The notes beneath the pieces are model-generated. The model worked only from the letters and a program-made list of their open reading frames with translations, did no database searches and was not told the DNA's origin. Below are positions 51,531-60,491 of a DNA stretch of 64,000 nucleotides, in pieces. A program made the position numbers and the translations under genes. This DNA comes from Bordetella genomosp. 1 (GTDB lineage Bacteria > Pseudomonadota > Gammaproteobacteria > Burkholderiales > Burkholderiaceae_B): the NCBI RefSeq assembly GCF_002261335.1, contig NZ_NEVL01000003.1:1178001-1242000 (forward strand), given 5' to 3'. Every line of letters starts with the position of its first letter. Position 1 is the first letter of the stretch.

Positions 51531-52112
51531 TTACTGCGCGAACCGTTGATCGCGCAACAATTTGGCCAGCTCGGGCGCGGCCATCAGCGCCACGTCCTGC
51601 GCGCGGGCATACTGCCACGCGTTGTCGGAGACATCCCCGAGCGCGATGAAGATGGCCTCGTGCGCGCCGCGCTTCTCGCGCACCGCCTGCAGTTCGCGCA
51701 GCGGTTCGACGCCCACGCGTGCGGCCTTCCAGCGCTTGGCGCTGACGATGGCCACGTTGCCGTCCTTGGTCAGGGCCAGATCGGCGCCGGGCAGGTTGAG
51801 CCGTTCGACCTGACAGCCGTCGCGCTGGAAGCCCGCCTCGATGATCTTCACGAACTCGTTCCACGGCATATTGGCCGTGGCTTCGGCCACCGCCAGCACG
51901 CGCGCATCCGACGGCCGCTTGAACTGGCGGTAGAGCGCGATCAGCGAGATCACCGCGAAAGGCACCGCCGCGAACACCCCCATCGGCGCCAGGTCCTTGG
52001 GCAGGGCGGCAAAGCCGCCCGCGCTCAGCAGCACGGCCACCCCGGCGCTCATCCACCACGGCGAACGCAGCAGCACGGCGAAGATGGAATTCTTGGACAT
52101 CTTGAGTTTCAT
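51531..52112 (-). CDS. Membrane-anchored Mrr/restriction-endonuclease-like protein
   Basis: A 193-residue protein: two N-terminal membrane spans (WWMSAGVAVLLSAGGFAAL; MGVFAAVPFAVISLIALY), then an Mrr_cat-like domain (about 85-190; MPWNEFVKIIEAGFQRDGCQVERL; GADLALTKDGNVAIVSAKRWKA). The nuclease core Asp is in GADLALTKD and the final motif reads SAK where QxK/ExK is usual, so activity is uncertain. Such proteins bind or cleave DNA; no methyltransferase is nearby. The start could also be the ATG 12 bases downstream. Confidence 0.78.
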   Translation of the reverse strand: MKLKMSKNSIFAVLLRSPWWMSAGVAVLLSAGGFAALPKDLAPMGVFAAVPFAVISLIALYRQFKRPSDARVLAVAEATANMPWNEFVKIIEAGFQRDGCQVERLNLPGADLALTKDGNVAIVSAKRWKAARVGVEPLRELQAVREKRGAHEAIFIALGDVSDNAWQYARAQDVALMAAPELAKLLRDQRFAQ

Positions 52113-52142
52113 GGCGGCTCGCAGCGTGAGGCGTGAGGGAGA

Positions 52143-52385
52143 TCAGTCGTCGGCGACGTCGGCAGCGGCGCGCACCACGATGCGCACGTCACCGCAATCG
52201 ACGATCTGGCCGGCACGGATCTTGGCGGTCTTGCGCGTTTCGACCGCGCCGCCCACGCTGACGTGCCCTTCGGCGACCAGCGCCTTGCCCGCCCCGCCGC
52301 TGTCGCAGACGCCGGTGGCCTTCAGGAGCTGATTGACTTCGATATAGGGGCTGCCTTCGGCGAGCGTGAATTCAATGAGGGGCAT
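52143..52385 (-). CDS. S4-domain RNA-binding protein (YbcJ-like)
   Basis: An 80-residue protein that is essentially one S4 RNA-binding domain (EVNQLLKATGVCDSGGAGKALVAEGHVSVGGAVETRKTAKIRAGQIVDCGDVRIVV), as in E. coli YbcJ. Probable rRNA or tRNA binding, role unassigned. It lies 30 bp upstream of the Mrr-like gene on the same strand. Confidence 0.85.
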   Translation of the reverse strand: MPLIEFTLAEGSPYIEVNQLLKATGVCDSGGAGKALVAEGHVSVGGAVETRKTAKIRAGQIVDCGDVRIVVRAAADVADD

Positions 52386-52670
52386 GCGAGGTGGGTATCG
52401 GAGGAAACGGGGCGGCGCCCAGACCTGCCGGTGGCGGGCCGGACGGCATGGCGGCAGGACGCGAAACGGCAGGCGATGCGCGCAGGCGCCCGACGCCGTG
52501 CCGGTGTTTTTTGCTGGCGCAATGATACCCGATGGGTCCGCGCGGCCCGGCGCACGGGCGCCGCCGGGCGGCAGCCGACCCGGACGCGGGTGGCGCGTGC
52601 ACGACCGGCGCCGGAAAGCACGAAAACGCGACTGAACGCGCCGCTGTCCCGAGCCGCCCGCGACGCCGCC

Positions 52671-55166
52671 TCAGAAGCGCCAGCGCACCGTGGCCGAGGC
52701 CGTCTGGTCGCGGTTGCCGCCGCCGAACTGGCCGGCGTACGACAGCCCCAGCGAGGCGCCGCGCGACACCTGCGCCTCGACGCCCAGCTCCACCAACGCC
52801 GCGTTGCGCGCGATCGGCGCGCCAGTGACGGTGAAGGACTCGCCGGCATCGAAGGCCAGCCGGCTCTCGGGCCGGATGTCGCCGAACGCGTGGCGCCAGC
52901 CCAGCCCCGCGCTCAGGGCCGCGGCGGTGCCGCCCCAGTTCACTTCCTGGCGGGCGCGCAGGCCCAGCGTGGCCTTGCGCGTGTTGTTGTGCACCGCCTC
53001 GCCCGACAGCGCCGCGCTGCCGCCCGATTCGGCGAAGCCGCGCGTGCGCTGCATCGCCCAGCCCAGGCCGAGATAGGGTTCGAGCGTCAGGCCGCGCGCC
53101 GCGCCGAAGGCATAGCCCGCCTCGCCGAACAGCTGGGTGGTGCTGGCGCCGTAGTCGGCGTCGAGCTGCTGGTTCAGGCCGCCGGCATCGACGCGGCGCT
53201 CGGTGCCGATGTCGTGCCAGGTGTAGGAGGCGCCCGCCATCAGCTTGAGCGTGCCGGCGCCGAGCGCGACCGCCTTGCCGCCGTACGCGATCGCGCTGTA
53301 GCTGGAGACGTCGGCGCGGCTCGCGAGGCTGTCGACCGTCAGCTTCGAATCGGTGTAGCCCAGGGCCCCGCCCAGGCGCCAGCCGTCGCCCAGGGCGTGG
53401 TCGGCGCCGACGAAGACGCCGCCCGTGTGCTGGCGCATGGCCTGCGTGTCGCCGGTGGCGCCGAAGCGCTGCCAGTTGCCCACCACCTGGGCCCAGGCGG
53501 GCCGGGCCAGGGACGACGGCAGGCTGGCCGCCGACGGCGCCGCGTCGCTCGTGCCCGCCGCGGCGGTCGGCGCGCCGGCCGCCATGCCGGCGCCGAGATT
53601 GCCGCGCAGGTGATCGAGCGGCACCGCGCTCACCGTGCCGGCCAGGTTGGCCAGGCCGGCGCTCACGCCGGCGTGGGCTTCGCCGGACAGCGCGGAAAAG
53701 AAGCCCTGCGGCGCGCCGGTGGGCAGGTTGATGGCCGCGTCGTAGACCGCGTTGCCCGCGCCCAGCGTCTCGGCGGCGTCGGCCACGGCCTGCGCGTTGC
53801 GGCCGGCGACCAGGTCGGCGAAGCGCACGGCCCTGCCTTCCTCGGGGATGACGGTGCGGCCGAGGTTGAGCAACAGCTCCCGGTCGTCGCCCGAATACAC
53901 CAGGTCGAAGCTGAGGTAGGCCAGATTGGTCGAGGCGCTGGCGAAGCGCGTCTGGTTGAAGGTGCCGTCGGCGCGCAGCACGACCTGGCTGTAGCGCTCG
54001 GTGTAGGCCCCGGGTGCGGCCTCGAGGTAGAAAGCGGCGCCGGCGAGGTTGGCGCCGCCCGTCACGACCAGCCGATCGGCCGCATTGGGCGCGGCGCGCA
54101 CGCTGTAGGTGTTGCCGGCGCCCAGCGCCAGATTGCCGTTGAGCACCACGGCGGCGGTGCTGCCGCCGCCGATGCGCAGCCAGTTGTTCGTGCCGGTGTA
54201 GCGCACATTGCCGATGGTGATCGAGTTCTCGACCAGGGTCAGCGTGTTGTCGTTGCCCGCGATCACGACGGCGTCCTGGTAGTTGCCGTAGGCGTCGCGG
54301 CCCGCTTCCATGCGGCCCGCCTGCACGATCTCGGATTGGCTGCCATCGAGCTGCACCGCACGGCCCGCGACGCCGCTCGTGAAGCCGGCCCCGGCATTGC
54401 CGCCATAGACCGCGCCCTGGTTGATGAAGCGCTGCTGGGTGCCGGACATCACCAGCCCGGACCCGCCATTGCCGCCGTCGCCGACGAAGCCCCAGTTGAC
54501 GTCGTAGCGTTCGCCCACCGCGCCGCCGCCGCCGCCCGCCCCGCCCCAGAGCGCGCCGGTGTTGAGGAAGGAGGCCTGCCCGTTGAGCCATTGCACCGCC
54601 GCGGCGCCGTCGCCGCCTCGGGCGCGCCAGGTGTCCGGCCGGCCGGCCGTCATGATCTCGTCCTGGACGACGCTGCCCCCGCCACCGCCACCGCCGCCGA
54701 TCAGGGTGGCGGCGTTGATCGAGGTCCTGCCCTCCCCGCCCGCGCCCGTGAGCACCAGCGACACGGCGCCATTGCCGCCGATGGCGGTGCCCTTGGCGCC
54801 GCCGGTCAGGACGATGCTGCCGCCGCCGCCGCCCCCGCCGCCGCTCTCGATCGTGCCGCTGCCGATGGTGGTGTAGGGCCCGAGCCGGTACAGCAGGCCG
54901 GCGCCGCCGTCGCCGTTCGTGTGGGTGCCCGATACGCCGGCCGAGCCATTGCCGCCGTTGCCACCGGTCGCGAACCAGCCGGTGCCCGCCTGCCCGGCGT
55001 TGCCGCCGTCACCGTAGCCCGCGCCGGGCGAAGCGTTCGCGCCGCCGACGCCCTGGAACAGCGGATCGCCGTTGCCTCCCGCGCCGCCCGCATGGGCCTG
55101 CAACGGCGCGGCCAGCCCGTAGGCGGCGGCGAGGCTGAGGCAGAGCGTGGTGCGGCGCAGAGACAT
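52671..55166 (-). CDS. Glycine-rich autotransporter (type Va)
   Basis: An 831-residue outer-membrane autotransporter. Signal peptide MSLRRTTLCLSLAAAYGLAAPLQAHA, then a passenger of about 450 residues very rich in Gly, Asn and Ala with poly-Gly runs of eight, then a linker and a C-terminal 12-strand beta-barrel domain (about 560-831) ending in the characteristic VRWRF. The passenger shows a beta-solenoid-like pattern (LVMSGTQQRFINQGAVYGGNAGAG). No protease motif is visible. I start at 55166; a start 27 bases upstream would hide the signal. It is divergent from the TonB receptor. Confidence 0.85.
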   Translation of the reverse strand: MSLRRTTLCLSLAAAYGLAAPLQAHAGGAGGNGDPLFQGVGGANASPGAGYGDGGNAGQAGTGWFATGGNGGNGSAGVSGTHTNGDGGAGLLYRLGPYTTIGSGTIESGGGGGGGGSIVLTGGAKGTAIGGNGAVSLVLTGAGGEGRTSINAATLIGGGGGGGGSVVQDEIMTAGRPDTWRARGGDGAAAVQWLNGQASFLNTGALWGGAGGGGGAVGERYDVNWGFVGDGGNGGSGLVMSGTQQRFINQGAVYGGNAGAGFTSGVAGRAVQLDGSQSEIVQAGRMEAGRDAYGNYQDAVVIAGNDNTLTLVENSITIGNVRYTGTNNWLRIGGGSTAAVVLNGNLALGAGNTYSVRAAPNAADRLVVTGGANLAGAAFYLEAAPGAYTERYSQVVLRADGTFNQTRFASASTNLAYLSFDLVYSGDDRELLLNLGRTVIPEEGRAVRFADLVAGRNAQAVADAAETLGAGNAVYDAAINLPTGAPQGFFSALSGEAHAGVSAGLANLAGTVSAVPLDHLRGNLGAGMAAGAPTAAAGTSDAAPSAASLPSSLARPAWAQVVGNWQRFGATGDTQAMRQHTGGVFVGADHALGDGWRLGGALGYTDSKLTVDSLASRADVSSYSAIAYGGKAVALGAGTLKLMAGASYTWHDIGTERRVDAGGLNQQLDADYGASTTQLFGEAGYAFGAARGLTLEPYLGLGWAMQRTRGFAESGGSAALSGEAVHNNTRKATLGLRARQEVNWGGTAAALSAGLGWRHAFGDIRPESRLAFDAGESFTVTGAPIARNAALVELGVEAQVSRGASLGLSYAGQFGGGNRDQTASATVRWRF

Positions 55167-55458
55167 GGCGAAATCCGGATGAAGACCTTCCATAGGTGGC
55201 AAACGGGCCGGGATCGTTCCATTTGCCCCGCCAGCGCGGGTCGGCGAACCCGGCACCGGCATGCCGCCCCGCCCGCGCGGATGCGCTACGCTCGCGCCTC
55301 GTGAGGGCGGATCGGGGCGCCGCGGCAGGAAAGTTGTAACGGTGGTTCCGGCTTTGGCGGCCTCGTTCGATCAGGCAGGCAGAGCGTCCCGTCGCACCGG
55401 CCCACCGCCGTCCGCGAGCGGGACTCGCCACCTCATCCCTCGCACGCACAGGTTCGTC

Positions 55459-57885
55459 ATGTCCGCTCATTCTTCGTCCGGCGCCACGCCGTCCGTCCCC
55501 GCGCAGCACCGTCTGCGCCACCTGGCCCTGCCGCTGGCCGTGTCCGCGGCGCTGCTTGCCGCCTGGGGCCCCGCCGCCCGGGCACAGGGCGCGGGCGCCA
55601 GCAGCGCCACGCAGGTGCAGCAGTTCGACATCCCGGCCGGCCCGCTCAACCAGGTGCTGGCCCAGCTGGCGAGCCAGACCGGGCTGTTGCTGGCGGCCAC
55701 GCCGGAGCTGGTCGCGGGACGCCAGAGCGGCGGCGTGCGCGGCAGCCACACGCGCCACGATGCGCTGGCGGCGGCCCTGGCCGGCACCGGTCTGCGCGCG
55801 ACAGCGGAGCGTGCCAATCAATACCGCCTGAGCCCGCTGCCGCAGGGCGGCGCGACCGAGCTGGAGACGGTCACGGTGAGCGCCAACGCGTTCGCCGACG
55901 CGCTGCCGCCTGTCTACGCCGGCGGCCAGACCGCGACCGGCGGGCGGATCGGCCTGCTCGGCGAGCGCAGCAACCTGGACACGCCGTTCAGCGTGACGCA
56001 ATACACGTCCAAGCTGATCGAAGACCAGCAGGCGCAGAACATCGGCGACGTGCTGGTCAATGATCCGTCGGTGCGCAACACGTATTCGCGCGGCGCGGGC
56101 CGCGACGAGTTCAACATCCGCGGCTTCACGCTCTTCAACTATGACGTGGCCTACAACGGCCTGTATGGCGTCTCGCCGCGCAACGCCACCTCGCTCGTCG
56201 GCATCGAACGCGTGGAAGTGCTGCGCGGCCCGAACGCGCTGCTCAACGGCATGGCGCCCTATGGGTCGGTGGGCGGCTCGATCAACCTTGTGCCCAAGCG
56301 CGCAGGCGACGAGCCGCTCAACCGGATGACGCTCTCGTACATCGGCGACAGCCAGTTCGGCGCGCATGCCGACCTGGCGCGCCGCTACGGCGACGCCAAC
56401 GAGTTCGGCGTGCGTCTGAACGTGGCGGGCAGCGATGGCAAGCTCGGCATCAGCGGCGCCAGGGAAGAACTGGGCGCCGTATCGCTGGGCCTGGACTACC
56501 GCGCCGATCGCTTTCGCATCGAGGGCGACGTCAACTATCAGTATCGCGACACCAGCGCGCGCAGCGGCCTGCTGTTCCCGCCGGGCACCGGCATCGACAT
56601 CCCGCGCGCACCGGACGCGCGCAAGAACTTCTTCCCCTCATGGACGTACTGGCGCACCAAGGAGTGGTCGGGCGACGTGCGGGCGGAGTACGACGTGAGC
56701 GCCGACTGGACGGTGTACGGCGCGCTCGGCGCGCGCAAGCATGACTTCGCCAGCCTGCAGACCAGCTGGCTGATGCTCGACGGCGACGGCAACATCGGCG
56801 CGGTGCCGGCGCGCCTGAACGAGGCCCTGCTCAGCAAGACCGGCGAGGTCGGCGTGCGCGGCCGCTTCGACACGGGACCGCTGCGCCACGAGCCCACGCT
56901 CAGCGCCAGCTTCCTCGATGTGCAGTATTCGTCCAAGCGCATCCGTTCGACCACCGTCTTCAGCAATCTGTACGAGCCGGCCGACCTGGCCCGCCCCACC
57001 GACCTGCCGCGCACCAGCGGCACGCGCCTCTACAGCGTGGCGCTGGCGGACACGGTGTCGATGCTCGACGATCGCGTGCAGCTGATCGCCGGCCTGCGCA
57101 ACCAGCGCGTGCAGTCGATCAACTACAACGCGGCGGACGGCACCCGCGCCTCCGACTATGGCAAGTCCAAGCTCACGCCCGCCTTCGCGCTGACGCTGCG
57201 CCCCACGCAGCAGCTGTCGCTCTACGGCAACTACATCGAAGGCCTGAGCCAGGGCGCCACGGCGCCGGCCGGCACGCTCAACGAAGGCGAGACCTTCGCG
57301 CCGGACGTGTCGCGCCAGATGGAGGTCGGCGCCAAGTACGACTTCGGCCGCTATGCGGTGACGCTGAGCGCCTTCCAGATCGACCAGCCCAGCGCCTTCC
57401 TCGATCCGGACAGCCTGCGCTACGTGGCCGACGGTCGCCAGCGCAATCGCGGCCTGGAGCTGCTCGGCCAGGGCGAGCTCGCGCGCGGCGTGCGGCTATT
57501 GGGCGGCGTGGCGTACACCAACGGGCGGCTCACCCGCACCGAAGGCGGCGTGAACGACGGCAATCATGCGCCGGCCGTGCCGCGCTATCAGTTCAACGCG
57601 GCGGCGGAGTGGGACACGCCGTTCGTCGACGGGCTGACCCTGTCGGTGCGCATGCTGCGCACCACGCAGCAGTACGTGGATGCGGCCAACACCCAGACCA
57701 TCCCGGGCTGGACGCGCTGGGACCTGGGCGCGCGCTACGCCTTCAAGGCCAACGGCACGCCGATGGTGCTGCGCGCCACGGTGGAAAACGTGTTCAACAA
57801 GAACTACTGGCAATCGGCCGCGCGCGAAGGCCTGTCGATGGGCGCGCCGCTCACGGTGCTGCTCTCGCTCAGCGCCGACTTCTGA
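55459..57885 (+). CDS. TonB-dependent siderophore receptor with STN signalling domain
   Basis: An 808-residue outer-membrane receptor. Signal peptide ending ARAQG, then an STN (secretin/TonB N-terminal) domain at about 50-125 (QFDIPAGPLNQVLAQLASQTGLLLAATPELVAGRQSGGVRG) of the FecA/FpvA type, a TonB-box-like ETVTVSA, a plug (about 150-280; NIGDVLVNDPSVRN, RGFTLFNYDVAYNGLYG) and a 22-strand barrel ending with SLSADF. STN receptors normally signal through a FecR-type anti-sigma factor, but no fecI/fecR pair is in the window. Ferric siderophore uptake is the likely role. A strong terminator follows. Confidence 0.88.
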   Translation: MSAHSSSGATPSVPAQHRLRHLALPLAVSAALLAAWGPAARAQGAGASSATQVQQFDIPAGPLNQVLAQLASQTGLLLAATPELVAGRQSGGVRGSHTRHDALAAALAGTGLRATAERANQYRLSPLPQGGATELETVTVSANAFADALPPVYAGGQTATGGRIGLLGERSNLDTPFSVTQYTSKLIEDQQAQNIGDVLVNDPSVRNTYSRGAGRDEFNIRGFTLFNYDVAYNGLYGVSPRNATSLVGIERVEVLRGPNALLNGMAPYGSVGGSINLVPKRAGDEPLNRMTLSYIGDSQFGAHADLARRYGDANEFGVRLNVAGSDGKLGISGAREELGAVSLGLDYRADRFRIEGDVNYQYRDTSARSGLLFPPGTGIDIPRAPDARKNFFPSWTYWRTKEWSGDVRAEYDVSADWTVYGALGARKHDFASLQTSWLMLDGDGNIGAVPARLNEALLSKTGEVGVRGRFDTGPLRHEPTLSASFLDVQYSSKRIRSTTVFSNLYEPADLARPTDLPRTSGTRLYSVALADTVSMLDDRVQLIAGLRNQRVQSINYNAADGTRASDYGKSKLTPAFALTLRPTQQLSLYGNYIEGLSQGATAPAGTLNEGETFAPDVSRQMEVGAKYDFGRYAVTLSAFQIDQPSAFLDPDSLRYVADGRQRNRGLELLGQGELARGVRLLGGVAYTNGRLTRTEGGVNDGNHAPAVPRYQFNAAAEWDTPFVDGLTLSVRMLRTTQQYVDAANTQTIPGWTRWDLGARYAFKANGTPMVLRATVENVFNKNYWQSAAREGLSMGAPLTVLLSLSADF

Positions 57886-57922
57886 GCGGGCCGCGGCGCC
57901 GCCTACGCCTGCGCTGGCGAGC

Positions 57923-57956
57923 ATGAAAAGGGCCGGTCTGCACCGGCCCTTTTCAT
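57923..57956. terminator. Strong bidirectional terminator
   Basis: ATGAAAAGGGCCGGT (57923-57937) and ACCGGCCCTTTTCAT (57942-57956) form a perfect 15-bp stem with a 4-base loop; both strands end in T-runs. It separates the TonB receptor from the convergent alanine-rich protein gene. Confidence 0.9.
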
Positions 57957-58001
57957 TGCATGCGCGCCGCGCTCATGCCCGGCGGCTGCGCCAGGCGAGC
58001 C

Positions 58002-58985
58002 TCACGCGGCGGACACGGACGGCGCCGCGGCCGGCACGTCGACGGTCGGCGCCGTGACCAGCGACAAGGCGGCGCCCCCTTCGGTTGCGCGCGCAGCCTG
58101 TTGCAGCAGTGCATGCGCGTCGTCGGCATCGCGACGCGATTGGGCATCGGCGTCGCGCAGCTTGGCCTGCACCATCGCCAACAGCGCCTTGAGCGCGCGG
58201 ACCGCCTCGCGCAGGGCCTTCGCGTCGTCGTCGCGCTGCCGCGCCTCGTCCTGGCGCTGCGTCGTGGCCGCCTGCGCGGCCGCGTCGTCGGCCTGCGCGT
58301 CGGTTGCGCCCGCATCCGGTTCCTCGGCCGCGCTGGCGTCCGCGCCTGCCTCACCGGCGTGACCCGCGGCATGCTGCGCGGCATAGGCCGCGGCGGCCGA
58401 GGCGGCGGCGACCGGTGCGGCGGCGGCCGGTGCCGCGGCGGCCGCCGCCGGCTCGCTCGCCGACGCCTCCGCCGACGCATCGACCGACGCGTTGCCCGCC
58501 GTGGCCGCGCCACCCGCCGTCGCCGCATCGGCGGCGCCTTCGGCGGACACCGCCACGTTGATCGGGATCACCGTGCCGCCCGCCTGGGCCGATCCGCCGC
58601 CGCCCGCCTTGAGCGTGGCGGCCGCATCGGCCAACTGGCCCGCGAGCTGGCGGATCTCGTTCATCACGCCCTTGGCCGCGGACGGGCTCATGAACATGAC
58701 GAGCTTCTTCAGGCTCTCGATGCGCTTCTTGATCTCTTCGACGCGGGCCCGCGCCAGATCCTTGTCGGTCTGCTGCGGCGCGCTCGCCAGGCGGTCGAGC
58801 GCCTGCTTGCGCTCGTACAGCCGGTCCCAGGCGTCGTCGCTCAACGTCACGCGGAACGAGGCGGCGGGCGCCTCCCCGGATGCCGCCGTCACCGCCGGGG
58901 CCGCGTCGCCCTCGCGGCCCGCGCGCATGTCGGTCGAGGGGCCATTGCGCCAGAAACCGCTGGATCCCGCTACGCCAGACGTCAT
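58002..58985 (-). CDS. Alanine-rich coiled-coil protein, unknown function
   Basis: A 327-residue soluble protein with no signal peptide. Residues about 42-130 form a charged helical domain (SDDAWDRLYERKQALDRLASA; KDLARARVEEIKKRIESLKKLV); about 130-225 is low-complexity Ala/Gly/Ser; about 225-300 is a second coiled coil (RQDEARQRDDDAKALREAVRALKALLAMVQAKLRDADAQSRRDADDAHALLQQA). This domain-linker-coil layout is seen in secreted effectors or structural proteins, but no specific family is recognised. The high alanine content limits confidence in exact boundaries. Confidence 0.65.
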   Translation of the reverse strand: MTSGVAGSSGFWRNGPSTDMRAGREGDAAPAVTAASGEAPAASFRVTLSDDAWDRLYERKQALDRLASAPQQTDKDLARARVEEIKKRIESLKKLVMFMSPSAAKGVMNEIRQLAGQLADAAATLKAGGGGSAQAGGTVIPINVAVSAEGAADAATAGGAATAGNASVDASAEASASEPAAAAAAPAAAAPVAAASAAAAYAAQHAAGHAGEAGADASAAEEPDAGATDAQADDAAAQAATTQRQDEARQRDDDAKALREAVRALKALLAMVQAKLRDADAQSRRDADDAHALLQQAARATEGGAALSLVTAPTVDVPAAAPSVSAA

Positions 58986-59672
58986 CGCTCACTCCCTTTG
59001 CGCCCGGGCCCATGCCTGCGCGTCGTCCCTCAATACGGCACGCGCAGCGCAAAACTTAAGCCCGGCTGGCCCGCTCACGGGAGTCCTTGCCGCACTTGCA
59101 CCACGCTTCAGCCTTGAAATGTTTGCAACGGATATCCGCAAATATTGCAGCATCTGCCCGCCCGCGCTGCCAGGATCCACAGCCCCGGCACCCCCTGCCG
59201 TTCCGTCTCTCGAAACGCCGGCAACGCGCTCGCCAGGTCGCCCCCGGTGACCCGCCGGCGTCCTTTGCGCGCGCCCCTGTCTGGCGGGCCAGCGTCGATA
59301 CGCGCGCGGGCCGCGCCGGGCCACGCGCTGGCATGCGCGCGCCCGGGTGGCGCTGCCCGCCGCGCGCGTCACGCCCTGGCGGCCACGCGGCCATGCGCGT
59401 TTCGTGCTGCGAAACGGGGCCGGCGGACATATGCGGCAACACGGCAAATGGCGCGCGCAATATTACTTTCACGCGGCGCCGGCACGATCCGCCAGCATGC
59501 TGCACCTGCACGCAGATCACGCTGGCAATCATGCGTTTGGACCATTGTTGTGATTTGGATGCAGTCCAGATGGACTAGCCGCTATTGGCGCACACGCGCT
59601 GCGCGGCAGGCCTATGATGTGACTGACTGAAAATCAGGCGTTCAAAAATGTGAAGATCAAGGATTCCGAACG
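58986..59672. other. 687-bp gap; probable promoter region of the two-component genes
   Basis: The left part is GC-rich with arginine-rich open frames on several strands that look like chance. The right end (about 59520-59670) is AT-richer and presumably carries the promoter of the response regulator gene. An inverted repeat AGTCCA-GA-TGGACT lies at 59563-59576, about 100 bp upstream of that start, and could be an operator. Nothing else was recognised. Confidence 0.45.
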
Positions 59673-60488
59673 ATGTTACGTGCAAGTGCTCATCGCAACC
59701 ACGTACTGTTGGTCGATGACAATCCCGACGAACTGCGACTCCTGATCGAACTGCTCCGTGGCGCGAACTTCCGCATCGCGCTGGCTTTCGACGGCACCCA
59801 GGGCTACAAGCGGGCCGCCGCCATCTCGCCCGATCTCATCCTCATGGATCTGCGCATGCCGCACACCGACGGCTTTGCCGCGTGCCGCCTGCTGCAGCAC
59901 GATCCGGTGACGGCGCACATCCCGATCATTTTCCTGTCGGCCAGCCGCAGCCTCGAAGAACGGCTCAGCGGCCTGCAGAACGGCGGCGTGGACTTCATCC
60001 TCAAGCCTTTCGCGCCGGCCGAAGTGCTGGCGCGCATCCAGATCCACCTCAAGCGCGCGGCCCAGCGGCGCGACACCGCCATACCCGCCACGCGGCCGCG
60101 GCTCACCGCCGAACAGGTCATCGTCAACGCCGCCACGCACTATCTGTCGCAGTGCCTGGCCTCGCCGCCGACGCTGCCGGAGCTCGCGCGCAAGGTCGGC
60201 ACCTACGAAAAAAAGCTCTCGCTCGCGTTCCGCCGGCAGCTCGGCAAGACGGTGTTCGAACACCTGCGCGACGCGCGCCTGGACCGCGCCCAGCAACTGT
60301 TGACCGACACGCGGCTGAGCATCACGGACATCGCGGCAGAGACCGGCTTTTCCACCGCCGCGAACTTCGCCACCGCCTTTCGCAAGAAGGTCGGGCAGAC
60401 CCCATCGGAATTCCGCGCGACGCTGAGCGACCCCGCCGGCGCGGACGATGCCGAGCCCTGCACGTCCGATGCCTCGCAGCCGGGGTGA
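59673..60488 (+). CDS. Response regulator with receiver and AraC-type DNA-binding domain
   Basis: A 271-residue regulator. The receiver domain (about 9-125) has the acidic pair VDDNPDE, phospho-acceptor Asp59 (LILMDLRMP), conserved Ser (FLSASRS) and Lys at about 110 (FILKPFAP). The C-terminal AraC helix-turn-helix pair (about 160-255; LPELARKVGTYEKKLSLAFRRQLGKTVFEHLRDARL, then DIAAETGFSTAANFATAFRKKVGQTP) binds DNA. AAGGA precedes the ATG. The histidine kinase gene starts 3 bp after its stop. Confidence 0.9.
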   Translation: MLRASAHRNHVLLVDDNPDELRLLIELLRGANFRIALAFDGTQGYKRAAAISPDLILMDLRMPHTDGFAACRLLQHDPVTAHIPIIFLSASRSLEERLSGLQNGGVDFILKPFAPAEVLARIQIHLKRAAQRRDTAIPATRPRLTAEQVIVNAATHYLSQCLASPPTLPELARKVGTYEKKLSLAFRRQLGKTVFEHLRDARLDRAQQLLTDTRLSITDIAAETGFSTAANFATAFRKKVGQTPSEFRATLSDPAGADDAEPCTSDASQPG

Positions 60489-60491
60489 CGC

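Noticed and set aside
59056-59578. Overlapping open frames on both strands upstream of the response regulator
   Set aside because: Arg-rich, no ribosome-binding sites, no family resemblance, mutually overlapping.
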